Source: Candidatus Anammoxibacter sp. (GTDB lineage Bacteria > Planctomycetota > Brocadiia > Brocadiales > Anammoxibacteraceae). From it: 64,000 bases of DNA. The position numbers were made by a program, and so were the translations under genes. The notes below the pieces were generated by a model, which saw only the letters and a list, made by a program, of their open reading frames with translations, searched no databases and was not told the DNA's origin. Below, in pieces: positions 7,921 to 17,186 of this stretch. Where the stretch lies: the NCBI GenBank assembly GCA_021777105.1, contig JAIQZQ010000085.1:1-64000 (forward strand), written 5' to 3'. Numbering within the stretch: position 1 is the stretch's first letter; every line of letters starts with the position of its first letter.

Positions 7921-10008
7921 TTAAAGCGATGTCTTTTTTTCTGTTTTGCAGATCTCAAAACTGTTAATTAGGCCTTTATCATCTATCTTAATCTTTCTGT
8001 AATATGGGACTTTGATTTCATCTCCATGACCAAGTGGGCCGCATGGGCCGGTTTGTGTGATTATAGGTTTCATTTCATCCCACCATTTGTTAATATCGCC
8101 ATTTTTTGCGGATTCCGCCTTTAACAACTTGCTGTACTCCTGGGTGTAAAAGTTTATATTGTTATTTTTGTCATCAATTCTAAACTCTATGTTTTTGTGT
8201 GAATGGCCGGATAGAACAAGATCAATTTTTTTAAGGTTGTTTGTCCCATCAAAATTAATCTCTTTTTTACCAAGGCAAAAGTGAAAAAATTGACTTAAAT
8301 AGTGGTTTATTGTGCCGTATGTTAAGTTTACTTTGTGTTTTGGTATTGCATCCTTACCGTTACCATAAGTTTCTATCAATGATTCCCATGTGTCTTTATC
8401 AGGCGGATTTATCGGCGAGGCGTGAAGGCAGATTATGATATTTGATTTTGTTTGTTTGTCAACTCCTATAAGTTCCAGAACTTTTTCCAACCATGCAATT
8501 TGGCTCCATTTATAGTATGTTTGCCGGGAATCGAAGCCAATTGAATCCGGCGAGCCTCCCAGGATATTATCCTCAAGACTTAATTTCATTAAATTGCCTA
8601 TTGTTTTGCCGTCAAGTAGCTGGCCTGTAAAGCAGTCGGTGCCGGTATCCATTATGACAATATGGTTGTTGCCGTAACTGGCGGTATAATCAAAATATGG
8701 ATTAATATTTTTCAAATAATAGTGAAGGGCGTTTACTTCGGCGTGCAGGGGGTTATCAACCAACAATATAATGTATTTATCCAGGACGCGTTTAACGGCA
8801 AACTGAAAACCAACAAGAAGTACTAAAATAATCAATGAAGATATAATTTTTGTTATTCCATCATCCGCAAATTGAAATCCTGTAAATTTCTGAACAATAC
8901 CTGAGCCTCCTCCAAAAACCAGCGGTAAGCAGAATTTCCATTTTGTCGTTAGCCATGTGGCCATTGATAGTTTGAATTTATCGCCTTTCTTAAGCGCGGT
9001 TTTCGTTTTCTTCAGTATTCCGCTTTTAATAGCTTCATATGCTTTTTTCTTTTCAGCTTTTAAATCAGCCGGGGAGAGATCCTTGTATTTATAATGTTTT
9101 GCGATGTTTTCTTCTAGACCGTATACTGCGCCCATTTTGCCGCCGGCTATATCGTAGGGATGCAATCGCCAATCGTGGTTGCCGGTAGATGTGAAAATAG
9201 GGACTTTTAGTCCCTCGCAACATTCAACTCTGCCGAGCACAATATTTTCAAATATTTTCCAGTTGTTTTCTACAGGGTTAACTTTATCGTCCCAGCCGTA
9301 GTTAACGTAATCTATTATATCTCCTGTTATGACGATAAAATCCAGCCCCTCGTCCTTTTTTAGTTTATTTGCTGCTTTAACAAATTCAATAAAATTATTA
9401 TTAAAATTGTTGTACTTTAAATCTTCGTTTTTTGGTGTTCCTTTAAAATTAAATTTTATATTGTTCGGTATTTCATCGTTTCTTTTAGCAAGGTGTAGAT
9501 CCGTCAAATGCAAAAAATTAACGTCTTTTTTTAATGTGTCAACAAAGTGCAAGGCATGATAATTTGTCCTATATGATTTTTTGCAGTTATCATAGAAAAT
9601 CAGATCGTAAAGTTCGTTTTGCGGATTGCCATTTTCAGGATTAATCTTTGCTTTAAGTTCCCAATATCTTGTTGATTCCCCTAAAACATTATTATGTAGT
9701 TCAGAGTTGAATATCTTCCGTGTATCATCGACCGAATTTACGCTTGAGAGCTGATTCCACCCCGTGATCTCTAACGGCTCTTCTGTAAATATCAGATGCG
9801 CGGCTTTATTGCTATTTCCACCCGGTTCCGGGAAGGAGGGCTGTATTGCAATGCGGCCCTCAAAATATTCATTTTTTACGCATTCGGAGTCTTCCCCTGA
9901 GACTGCAACAATAATAGAGATAATGTCTTTATCTTCAATTGATACTATTTGGGGACAGCCCAAATTAGGGCTAAGTATTAAAGTCTCCTTGCCTATTTCT
10001 GTTTTCAA
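7921..10008 (-). CDS. Calcineurin-like metallophosphoesterase with membrane segment
   Basis: 695 residues. The metal-binding motifs appear in order: LTDLHLA, ITGDIIDY, STGNHDWR, a lone ICLHAS and SGHSHKN. An N-terminal domain of about 165 residues precedes them, and one transmembrane stretch (IISSLIILVLLVGFQ) lies within an insertion between the GNHD and GHSH motifs. The family hydrolyses phosphate mono- or diesters with two metals. The start is a TTG, six bases after AGGAGA, with no in-frame ATG nearby. It is the second metallophosphoesterase in this gene run, so phosphate-ester processing looks integral to the pathway. Substrate unknown. Confidence 0.8.
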   Translation of the reverse strand: MKTEIGKETLILSPNLGCPQIVSIEDKDIISIIVAVSGEDSECVKNEYFEGRIAIQPSFPEPGGNSNKAAHLIFTEEPLEITGWNQLSSVNSVDDTRKIFNSELHNNVLGESTRYWELKAKINPENGNPQNELYDLIFYDNCKKSYRTNYHALHFVDTLKKDVNFLHLTDLHLAKRNDEIPNNIKFNFKGTPKNEDLKYNNFNNNFIEFVKAANKLKKDEGLDFIVITGDIIDYVNYGWDDKVNPVENNWKIFENIVLGRVECCEGLKVPIFTSTGNHDWRLHPYDIAGGKMGAVYGLEENIAKHYKYKDLSPADLKAEKKKAYEAIKSGILKKTKTALKKGDKFKLSMATWLTTKWKFCLPLVFGGGSGIVQKFTGFQFADDGITKIISSLIILVLLVGFQFAVKRVLDKYIILLVDNPLHAEVNALHYYLKNINPYFDYTASYGNNHIVIMDTGTDCFTGQLLDGKTIGNLMKLSLEDNILGGSPDSIGFDSRQTYYKWSQIAWLEKVLELIGVDKQTKSNIIICLHASPINPPDKDTWESLIETYGNGKDAIPKHKVNLTYGTINHYLSQFFHFCLGKKEINFDGTNNLKKIDLVLSGHSHKNIEFRIDDKNNNINFYTQEYSKLLKAESAKNGDINKWWDEMKPIITQTGPCGPLGHGDEIKVPYYRKIKIDDKGLINSFEICKTEKKTSL

Positions 10009-10294
10009 GATTTTCTCCTAAATTTTAAAAAACTTTGTGGGTTTTGACATATTCAATATTCAATATTAAATATCGTCATACTCTCCATTCATCCAACATA
10101 ATGCCGGCGTACCTTTCAAATATTAACGACATTATGTTAGATAGGGGGGGGGCGCCTTAAGCCCTAAGGGAAAAGTGGCTGTCAGCTACATTTAGATTTT
10201 TATACCCAAAAACTTCGCCTTTATGATTAACGACACGGGCCTTCCGTATCCGGTTTCGCGTCTGAAATCAGGCAAGTTCTTTTCCTCTTATCCT

Positions 10295-11491
10295 TTAATT
10301 TATTTTATAACATTGGATAGTTCTGGTATCACAAGCTGCTACACAATCGTTGCAATTATCACATAAGGCTGCCTCGCTAAGTCTGTTCTTAAATTTATTT
10401 GGCAAATCAGGCTCAAGGATCAAAGGTCTTGCCAGTGACACAAAATCTGTTTTCTTCATGTTTATGGCGTCTTCCATAAACATTTTAGATCGCATACCTC
10501 CCACAGTGATAACCGGCAAGGAAATTGATTGTTTTATCATTGCCGCAGCGCTAAGGTTATATCCTTCGGTAAATGGCGGTTGTTTTAACTTAATAAATGG
10601 TATGATCATTTTTTTGAAAACGAACTTAATTGCCTGATTATATTTACAATAAGGGCGAGTATAGCGAAGTAGCGCTTCTGTTGGGAATCCGCCTCTTGCC
10701 ATGACAAATCCTCCTTCATTTGTGCCGCAGCTTAGTTCCACTGCATCACAACAATTTGTGTCTTCAACCATCTTAGCGGCAAGGAGACACTCTTCAGGTG
10801 TAGTTCCCTTAATCGCATTCTCATATGTATTTAGCTTTATTAGCACAGGGTAATCTTTTCCAACATATTTCTTGACTGTTTTTAATGTTTCACCGATGAT
10901 CCTAAAACGGTTTTCAAAACTGCCGCCCCACCTATCCTTCCTCTTGTTAGAGTGGAGCGACAAGAATGTTGAAAGAAGATATCCATGCGCGCCATGGATT
11001 TGAACTCCGTCGTATCCCGCTTGCTTTGCTCGGAGGGCGGCCTTCCCATAATTTTCAATAACAGAATAGATGTCGTCCTCATTCATTTCCCTTGGCATTT
11101 CACAATAAAAACCGCATGGTATGGCTGAAGGCGCAAGAAGGGGCATGCCTGTTTCGCTTGACCATGTTTGACGCCCACAATGCGCTATTTGCAATATGAT
11201 TTTTCCGCCTAGTTGGTGTATACGGTCTGTGAGTTTGCGATGAAAAGGTATCAGTTCATCAGAATCTATCATTGTCATGTGAAATAAGGCGCTTTTGCCT
11301 GATTGCATAATTCCCGCGTATCCAGTAATAACAAGTCCTATGCCGCCTTCTACGAAACCTTTATAGAATTGGAACTGTTCATCAGAGGGCCTTCCCCTCT
11401 GATCCGATAACCCTTCGTGTGATGCCGTGCGGATCATGCGGTTTGAAAGTTCTAAAGTTCCTATTTTTAATGGCGTAAATAAAACAGACAT
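10295..11491 (-). CDS. Old Yellow Enzyme family NADH:flavin oxidoreductase
   Basis: 398 residues from the ATG at 11491, which has a strong AGGAGG seven bases upstream; a longer start is less likely. It is an FMN-binding TIM barrel: FTPLKIGTLELSNRMI start, the IHGAHGYLLSTFLS signature, NRKDRWGGSFENR-type region (here SNKRKDRWGGSFENRFR), and LARPLI phosphate-binding end. The C-terminal cysteines (CDNCNDCVAAC) resemble the iron-sulphur ligands of the 2,4-dienoyl-CoA reductase branch, but the usual FAD/NAD domain is absent, so this is a single-domain form. It reduces activated C=C bonds. Within the gene run it could act on an enone made by the GMC oxidase (inference). Confidence 0.85.
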   Translation of the reverse strand: MSVLFTPLKIGTLELSNRMIRTASHEGLSDQRGRPSDEQFQFYKGFVEGGIGLVITGYAGIMQSGKSALFHMTMIDSDELIPFHRKLTDRIHQLGGKIILQIAHCGRQTWSSETGMPLLAPSAIPCGFYCEMPREMNEDDIYSVIENYGKAALRAKQAGYDGVQIHGAHGYLLSTFLSLHSNKRKDRWGGSFENRFRIIGETLKTVKKYVGKDYPVLIKLNTYENAIKGTTPEECLLAAKMVEDTNCCDAVELSCGTNEGGFVMARGGFPTEALLRYTRPYCKYNQAIKFVFKKMIIPFIKLKQPPFTEGYNLSAAAMIKQSISLPVITVGGMRSKMFMEDAINMKKTDFVSLARPLILEPDLPNKFKNRLSEAALCDNCNDCVAACDTRTIQCYKIN

Positions 11492-11661
11492 TTTTGTTCC
11501 TCCTATGAAAAACAAAGTTATTATGAACTTAACCTTATACGCCCTTCCATTTCTCCCGGTGGAAAAAGCTTCAATAAAGATTGGAACTCTCCATATAAAT
11601 TTATATATTTCCTGTTGCTGAACTTGCCATGTAAAATAAAGAGAGATTGACGGTTGAAACG

Positions 11662-12273
11662 TTAGGCATTTTCGCTATTCCAGTTGTCTTTTAGGGTTTT
11701 AAACAGGAATACTATGAAATTAATCGCAAAATAGAACATTACCATTACCCACGCTATTGTAAAATTATAAGGATTTTTCCACGCGGGAATCATTGCCTCC
11801 CTGTTATTATGATATTGCTCGTATGTGCCGACCAAGAGAAACGCCGGCGAATTATAAAGGACAATAGCGGCAACCCCTATTAAAACAAGCATATAGATAG
11901 GCCGTATATAATTCTCCCGGCCTGTAGTTAATAAACGGTAGCCAAGGACATGGCCGAAATAACCTCCTAAGACAATCGCAATAACAAACATGGTGGGCAA
12001 TATGGCGTTCAGACTAAAAATGACGTGTTCAACCCGGTCCGTCCAATAAAGCTGCTCCCAACCCGGCCAGCCTGCAAGCAGAAAAATGCCGGCCGGCGCA
12101 ATAACGGCGCCTGCGAACAGAACCGACCTGAATAAAAATTTGTAATACATCGCGGTTTTCACGCCATTGCATTTCTCCTCGTTTTTTTCTATGCTGTTTT
12201 TTAAAGCTTTTCTGCCAACATCCACAAAAAACATGCCGGCTATAAATGACGCGGGTATATCTATCTGTACCAT
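11662..12273 (-). CDS. Small integral membrane protein, unrecognised
   Basis: 203 residues with about five hydrophobic segments (for example FLFRSVLFAGAVIAPAGIFLL, ILPTMFVIAIVLGGYFGHVLG, MLVLIGVAAIVLYNSPAFLLV, FTIAWVMVMFYFAINFIVFLF). The N-terminus has an amphipathic lead. The ATG is preceded by AAGGAGGT, a strong ribosome site. I do not recognise the family. Its place between the SCP2-like protein and the Old Yellow Enzyme suggests a membrane partner of the same pathway, perhaps a transporter or electron carrier, but no cofactor motif is visible. Confidence 0.7.
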   Translation of the reverse strand: MVQIDIPASFIAGMFFVDVGRKALKNSIEKNEEKCNGVKTAMYYKFLFRSVLFAGAVIAPAGIFLLAGWPGWEQLYWTDRVEHVIFSLNAILPTMFVIAIVLGGYFGHVLGYRLLTTGRENYIRPIYMLVLIGVAAIVLYNSPAFLLVGTYEQYHNNREAMIPAWKNPYNFTIAWVMVMFYFAINFIVFLFKTLKDNWNSENA

Positions 12274-12329
12274 TTTTTACCTCCTTCGTGGTTGTGAAAA
12301 AATTTAGAATCATTTTTAAAACGCGAAGC

Positions 12330-12386
12330 CACTAGAGGCAGAGCCTCTAGAACATGGCGTTACAAGGCGGAGCCATGTAACGAGCT
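12330..12386. repeat. Dispersed palindromic repeat family E, copy 1
   Basis: CTAGAGGC, AGA and GCCTCTAG form a perfect hairpin at 12332-12350, followed by a second dyad around GTTACAAGGCGGAGCC to GTAACG. The reverse complement of this block matches 47514-47562, where the same two parts occur in the same order. It is an inverted dispersed repeat in the gap upstream of the membrane-protein gene. Confidence 0.65.
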
Positions 12387-12403
12387 TCTGTTTGTTAACA
12401 TGC

Positions 12404-13108
12404 TTAAATAGGAATCGGAACGCCTTTGGCTTTTAATCGCACAATTATGTTCATGGCTATTGCGCCGAATTTGCCGATCTGCCCAGCGTTGCCTTTAACG
12501 TGCATAACATTCTCCATTAGCATTATGATCGGGTCTAAATTCCCCATACTAAGCATTCCAAACATTGAAACAACGTCTTTAAAATAGATGACAAAGTCAA
12601 CCTTATCAGGATCCTCTTCGATCTCCTTCGCTTCCGCTTCCGTTAACGTTGTTGTAAAAACCAGTTCCTCGGGTATAACATATCCTTCAGAGTCAAGAAC
12701 TTTATCAGGGTTCCGGCAGAATTTTAACAATACATTCATGTCGTCGTCAGGATGATCGGTGCGAAACAGGAACTTGCCATCATAATACCGTTTGCCTCCA
12801 TCAACAGTGTCATCCTCTATCTCAAAATTTTCAAGAAAGATCTCCTTTGCTTCATCTTTATGAAAATATGTATTTCGAAAAATTACTAAAAAAACAAATC
12901 TAAGCGCAAAGGCCATTCCGCATGCTACTATGCGCCCACCATTATCATTTATAAATTTTTCGATCAATTTTTTGGTAAACGGCAATTTTAAAATTTCCAG
13001 AAGCGGTTTTATGTCTTCTGAGATGTCATCCGGCTTAGCGTCATTCTTAACCAGATGTTTTACAATTCCTTTTACTTCGTTAGTTTTTGGGAATAATATT
13101 CCATGCAT
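12404..13108 (-). CDS. SCP2-like (sterol carrier) domain protein
   Basis: 234 residues. The C-terminal half resembles SCP2 lipid-binding domains: an acidic VDFVIYFKD strand, a helix with SMGNLDPIIMLMENV, then MHVKGNAGQIGKF, which parallels the gk-x-k-x-x-G-d signature where SCP2 proteins end. The N-terminal half has a hydrophobic helix (ACGMAFALRFVFLVIF). SCP2 domains bind or present lipids and acyl-CoAs. AAAGGA precedes the ATG. The gene is 55 bp downstream of the GRE gene in the same direction. The assignment is by pattern only and should be treated as probable, not certain. Confidence 0.5.
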   Translation of the reverse strand: MHGILFPKTNEVKGIVKHLVKNDAKPDDISEDIKPLLEILKLPFTKKLIEKFINDNGGRIVACGMAFALRFVFLVIFRNTYFHKDEAKEIFLENFEIEDDTVDGGKRYYDGKFLFRTDHPDDDMNVLLKFCRNPDKVLDSEGYVIPEELVFTTTLTEAEAKEIEEDPDKVDFVIYFKDVVSMFGMLSMGNLDPIIMLMENVMHVKGNAGQIGKFGAIAMNIIVRLKAKGVPIPI

Positions 13109-13163
13109 TATTTTGGTCCTTTCAATAATGTTTATGTTATAAATAAAATTAGATTTTGAGCCT

Positions 13164-16136
13164 TTAAGCTGAAGCCAGTGAGAAATTAGCCCGATTAATA
13201 ACTTCGGCCCGCATGGTCTTGTTCATTGATACAAAATAGGCGGAATAGCCGGCTACACGAATCATAAATTTGTTATAAGGCTCAAGTTCTGTTTTAATCG
13301 TTGCCAGAGTATTTGCATCAATTCCCTTCTTCTCGGTTTCCGTTACTAATTTATCAATTTTTTGCAACTCTTCAACAGAGGATACGCAAAGTTGCACTAA
13401 AACACCGTTTTCATCCATAAAAGGCTTTATGTGCTCCGCAAAACGAGAAACGTCACTGCTTTTGCCAGTTGGAGTTAGGCTAAGATTATAGGTATATCCA
13501 TTTTGCACAGTATTTCCGTCAACTGCCGCAACTGACCGAAGATGGTCAAGACCCAGTATAGGGGAGCCATCAGCCCTTACAAGTTTTTCGCATGGCGTTA
13601 TGCCGCTCGCAAAAGATTTGCCGGTCTTCCGGCCATTAGGCGTGGCTTTGGAAAACATGCCAAAACCGGCGTGGTTTGTCATGCTCCAGTACCCTACAAG
13701 ATACCTGCCGCCCCTATATGATCTGTATTTAAAAAATGTCTTTTGTAAGAGGGCTGTTAAGTCCTGAGTGTATTTAACGGCCAAACCGTTATAATATTTG
13801 TTACCAGGAGTATCATCCACCCCTTTTCCATATTTTTGCGATAGTTTAATATTCTTAATAGCTTTGACTAGCTCATCCTTTGTTAGATGTTTTGAATCAT
13901 TCCATATGTTTGAAAACCAAGGGTTGCCGCCTTTCATATTATCCGGGTCAAAATTATAATCCATGGCTTTAAGCAGTTCGGTTGGGCTGAATTTGACTTC
14001 TTTATTAAAGACCAATGAATCTATAACGCAAAACGAATCTATAACATCCGCAAGTCCTATGACAGCGACGCCTGATGAATTATATTTAGCGCCGCCGGCT
14101 GAGAGGTCGCGGAATGAGGCGGTGTTTCCGCCAGGTGTATTTGTAGGGCCCTCAAACAGTCCTGACAAAAATGGCGTCTGACGCATTTTTTCCATAGAGC
14201 GGCCTAAGTAATTATTATTCTGCACCGCAAAGAAGGCCAAATTGTTTAGTTGTGTTTCAAAAATATCCTTAAACTCTTTGATGGACTTCATCTTCTCAAA
14301 CGGTGTTGTTTTGTAATTCATGCCGTCCGGCAATTTCCCGCCGTCAAAAAGATAAGGATCGTTTGGCCCAACGCCTGTCATTCTGTGTTTGCCGCCAAAC
14401 AGAGTCAATTCAAGAACTGTTGGCAATACAAACAGTGTTGAACCGGTATTGCCGTAATGTCTGCCGGCGGAATTCTCCTCAATACAACCTATTGACGCAT
14501 AATCAAAAGCGTCCTTAAGGATTTCTGGGGTTGGTTTTTTAGGGTTTACCCCTTTGTATAAGCTATAATAATTAGCCATGGATTGCGTCACCGGCACATC
14601 GCCATGTATAGCGGGCGTCGCTTTAGTGCTTATATTGACCTGGGCTATGCGTTTAAAGTATGAGCTATACTGACCAGTTGGAAGTTGAACTCCTTTATCA
14701 TCAGTATTGTGTATCTCGCGGTGGTAACGCGCATGCACATTGGGGTCGCGAACCGCAAGGATTTCGGTGGCTTTAAGTATGATATATGTCATATCGTTAA
14801 CCGCGTCAACGACTTTGCCATCTACATAATTTGTTCCGCCTACCGTTAATGCCTGGTTAGAGCCACTGCCGGCAAACAACGTCTCGGAGCTTTCAGGCGA
14901 CATAGGAACATGGTCGCAACAATTCAGGAAAAAGTGGCAGACCAAATCAACCGCGAAACAGGTGTATTCCTTTTTCTTCTCATCTGTTGGCTGATTTTTC
15001 CAGTCATTGATATAATAATCGTTGAGCAATTGGTCAAGCCGTCCGATTGAGAATCCAAAATTTGTATTCTCCTGCAGTAAGAGATGATAGCAGATCCATA
15101 TAGAAGTTAATGCTTCATGCAACGTCGTCGGAGGTTTGGTCGGAACCTTTCGGCAAATGTCAGCCAGGGCGGCGTTGCCAACTTTGTCGGCCTCCTTAGC
15201 CAGGTTTTCAGCATAGACCTTTGCGCCTTCAAAAACGCCTTTAACACCGCCCAGGAACTCAACCTCTTTCTCTTTTCCAGCGCTGTTTTTCAAGCTGGCA
15301 ACATCTATATTTATCTGGTCTATTAACCCGTCCAGTCCGTATTTAAGGAGGCGCGTAAAGTCAGGCACGGTGTGTGAAACGCATGTTCCTTTATCAGAAA
15401 GGTAGAAGGCCATCCTTTCCATTAGTTCCTGACATTTTGGCGTTTGTCCGTTTTTCTTTTTTAAAGGCGGGTCAATAGATGGATTGCCGTCATTTATGGG
15501 ATCTCGGCCGTCATGTATATAATTATCCGTGTCATAATCGCTATAACGGGCCACTTCCATTACTGCTTTGCGGTTTAGCCAGTATGGGAATATCTTTTTG
15601 TTAAGCTTTTTCGCCGTCTCCGGTTTTATGTTAAACGGATTCTTGGCCCTTGTTGAAACGGTTTGCAATTCCGGCCATATCATATAACCTATAGTGTCGG
15701 TGTATACCATAGCTCCCACCATATATTTTGATGTTCGTCCGGGTAGTAATGAGGTTTTTTCAACATAAGGAGCTTTGTTTGTGTATATATAATTTATAGC
15801 TCCTGCGCGACGTTCATAATCCGATATCTTTTCGCCGGTCTTTATCCTGTTGTCAACCTGCATCATATAATCCGTCAGATTGCCGGGCAATTCATCACAA
15901 ATCTCAGGCAAGCCTTCCTTTGTAAAGAGTTTATCCCGCCAGGCCAAAAGCTGACCGTCGCCCTTTATATCGCTTAAGGAAACATCATCTCCCAATGTTA
16001 TAATCTGGTCAGGTTTATCGTTTGGTATTGGATCAATAGGGGGGGCGTCGCCTCCGTTTCCGCCTCCGCCCCCGGATAAACCGTTTTGCCTAAGGTTGAC
16101 ATTAATACCGCCTGACATGAATTTATTATTATTCAC
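13164..16136 (-). CDS. Glycyl radical enzyme, C-x-E eliminase type, substrate unknown
   Basis: 990 residues, longer than typical members (about 790-850). The active-site thiol is Cys551 in SIGCIEEN, with Glu553 in the C-x-E arrangement of glycerol/choline/isethionate-type lyases and dehydratases, not the Cys-Cys of pyruvate formate-lyase. The radical site is Gly963 in RVAGYSAYF, 27 residues from the end. FSIGRLDQ and TVGGTNY are family landmarks. A glycine/proline-rich N-terminal extension (about 10-48) is unusual. A GTG start at 16136 has GGAAGG close upstream; an ATG at 16118 is the alternative. The cognate activase lies 73 bp upstream. The reaction is probably a radical elimination or C-X cleavage; substrate unknown. 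Confidence 0.9.
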   Translation of the reverse strand: MNNNKFMSGGINVNLRQNGLSGGGGGNGGDAPPIDPIPNDKPDQIITLGDDVSLSDIKGDGQLLAWRDKLFTKEGLPEICDELPGNLTDYMMQVDNRIKTGEKISDYERRAGAINYIYTNKAPYVEKTSLLPGRTSKYMVGAMVYTDTIGYMIWPELQTVSTRAKNPFNIKPETAKKLNKKIFPYWLNRKAVMEVARYSDYDTDNYIHDGRDPINDGNPSIDPPLKKKNGQTPKCQELMERMAFYLSDKGTCVSHTVPDFTRLLKYGLDGLIDQINIDVASLKNSAGKEKEVEFLGGVKGVFEGAKVYAENLAKEADKVGNAALADICRKVPTKPPTTLHEALTSIWICYHLLLQENTNFGFSIGRLDQLLNDYYINDWKNQPTDEKKKEYTCFAVDLVCHFFLNCCDHVPMSPESSETLFAGSGSNQALTVGGTNYVDGKVVDAVNDMTYIILKATEILAVRDPNVHARYHREIHNTDDKGVQLPTGQYSSYFKRIAQVNISTKATPAIHGDVPVTQSMANYYSLYKGVNPKKPTPEILKDAFDYASIGCIEENSAGRHYGNTGSTLFVLPTVLELTLFGGKHRMTGVGPNDPYLFDGGKLPDGMNYKTTPFEKMKSIKEFKDIFETQLNNLAFFAVQNNNYLGRSMEKMRQTPFLSGLFEGPTNTPGGNTASFRDLSAGGAKYNSSGVAVIGLADVIDSFCVIDSLVFNKEVKFSPTELLKAMDYNFDPDNMKGGNPWFSNIWNDSKHLTKDELVKAIKNIKLSQKYGKGVDDTPGNKYYNGLAVKYTQDLTALLQKTFFKYRSYRGGRYLVGYWSMTNHAGFGMFSKATPNGRKTGKSFASGITPCEKLVRADGSPILGLDHLRSVAAVDGNTVQNGYTYNLSLTPTGKSSDVSRFAEHIKPFMDENGVLVQLCVSSVEELQKIDKLVTETEKKGIDANTLATIKTELEPYNKFMIRVAGYSAYFVSMNKTMRAEVINRANFSLASA

Positions 16137-16209
16137 TTGACCTTCCTTTCCTGTGTTAGTAGAAAATTTTTATAAAGTATATTGATGAGAGCTCTACTCT
16201 TTGCACACC

Positions 16210-17109
16210 CTACGCGCTCAATAAATAATCATTACACGCCTTCTCCTCTCCTTTGTCCATAAAAGATTTACATTTATAATCGGTTTTAACGCCAAGCTTG
16301 CCAAGTTTGTCATGCCAAAGCGGATTGTATGGCATTAATGCGCAATCCGTTACTTTTAATTTTTTAAGAAATTCGCCAATGCCGGCAAGGTTTTCCCTTG
16401 TAGCGGTAATATCAGGTATTAAAGGAACACGCGGTATTATTGGAATGTTGGCGTCATTAACCAGTCGTTTAAAATTTTGAAGTATCTTCACATTAGACTG
16501 TCCTGTATAAAGACTGCTTTCATCATCGTCAATAAGTTTGAGGTCGAAGAATATTAGATCCAGATACGGCAAAACCATGTCTTGGAAATGATGGTAGTCA
16601 AAAAAGCCGCAGGTCTCTATTGCGGTATGAATACCTCCGCTTTTTAACTTTTGAAGGAAACTGCTGATGAACTCCATCTGCATAGTTGGCTCGCCGCCTG
16701 AAAGTGTGACACCGCCGCCGGTTGAGTCGTAAAATGATTTGTCAATATTGACTTCGTAAAAAAGCTCTTCAACTGAATACCATCTACCTACCGGTTCAAT
16801 TGCTTTTGCCTCGCATAGCTCAAAGCATTTATCGCATCTTGAGCACAACGAATGATCAACAGAAATTGGCTTGCCCTTTTTTAAACAGCCTGTTTTGCAT
16901 TGCCGATAGCATTTTCTTTTGCAATCAGCCGCAAAACAGGCTGTTTCGTTAAAAGAGATTCCCGGTTTTGGGTTCTTGCCTTCCGGGTTATGACACCAAA
17001 CGCACGAAAGCGGGCATCCTTTAAAGAATACAGTCGTGCGTATGCCGGGCCCGTCTTCGCTACAGTCGCGTTTAATGTCAAATATTAATGCTTTTCGTTC
17101 TGTTTGCAT
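16210..17109 (-). CDS. Glycyl radical enzyme activating enzyme (radical SAM)
   Basis: 299 residues. The radical SAM cluster is bound by Cys32, 36 and 39 (GCPLSCVWCHNPEG). A ferredoxin-like insert follows with Cys58, 63, 67, 71, 75 and 89, 92, 95, 99, enough for two auxiliary 4Fe-4S clusters as in GRE activases of the choline/glycerol type. SGGEPTMQ and the DLKLID strand are family landmarks. It uses S-adenosylmethionine to form the glycyl radical on the neighbouring GRE. It is transcribed immediately before the GRE gene. The ribosome site is weak. Confidence 0.92.
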   Translation of the reverse strand: MQTERKALIFDIKRDCSEDGPGIRTTVFFKGCPLSCVWCHNPEGKNPKPGISFNETACFAADCKRKCYRQCKTGCLKKGKPISVDHSLCSRCDKCFELCEAKAIEPVGRWYSVEELFYEVNIDKSFYDSTGGGVTLSGGEPTMQMEFISSFLQKLKSGGIHTAIETCGFFDYHHFQDMVLPYLDLIFFDLKLIDDDESSLYTGQSNVKILQNFKRLVNDANIPIIPRVPLIPDITATRENLAGIGEFLKKLKVTDCALMPYNPLWHDKLGKLGVKTDYKCKSFMDKGEEKACNDYLLSA

Positions 17110-17186
17110 TATTCGGTGAAAAAATTAAAAAATTATCAATAAATTTCAATTCTTTTATCGTTTAATTAAGGCGAAAAAATTGTGAT

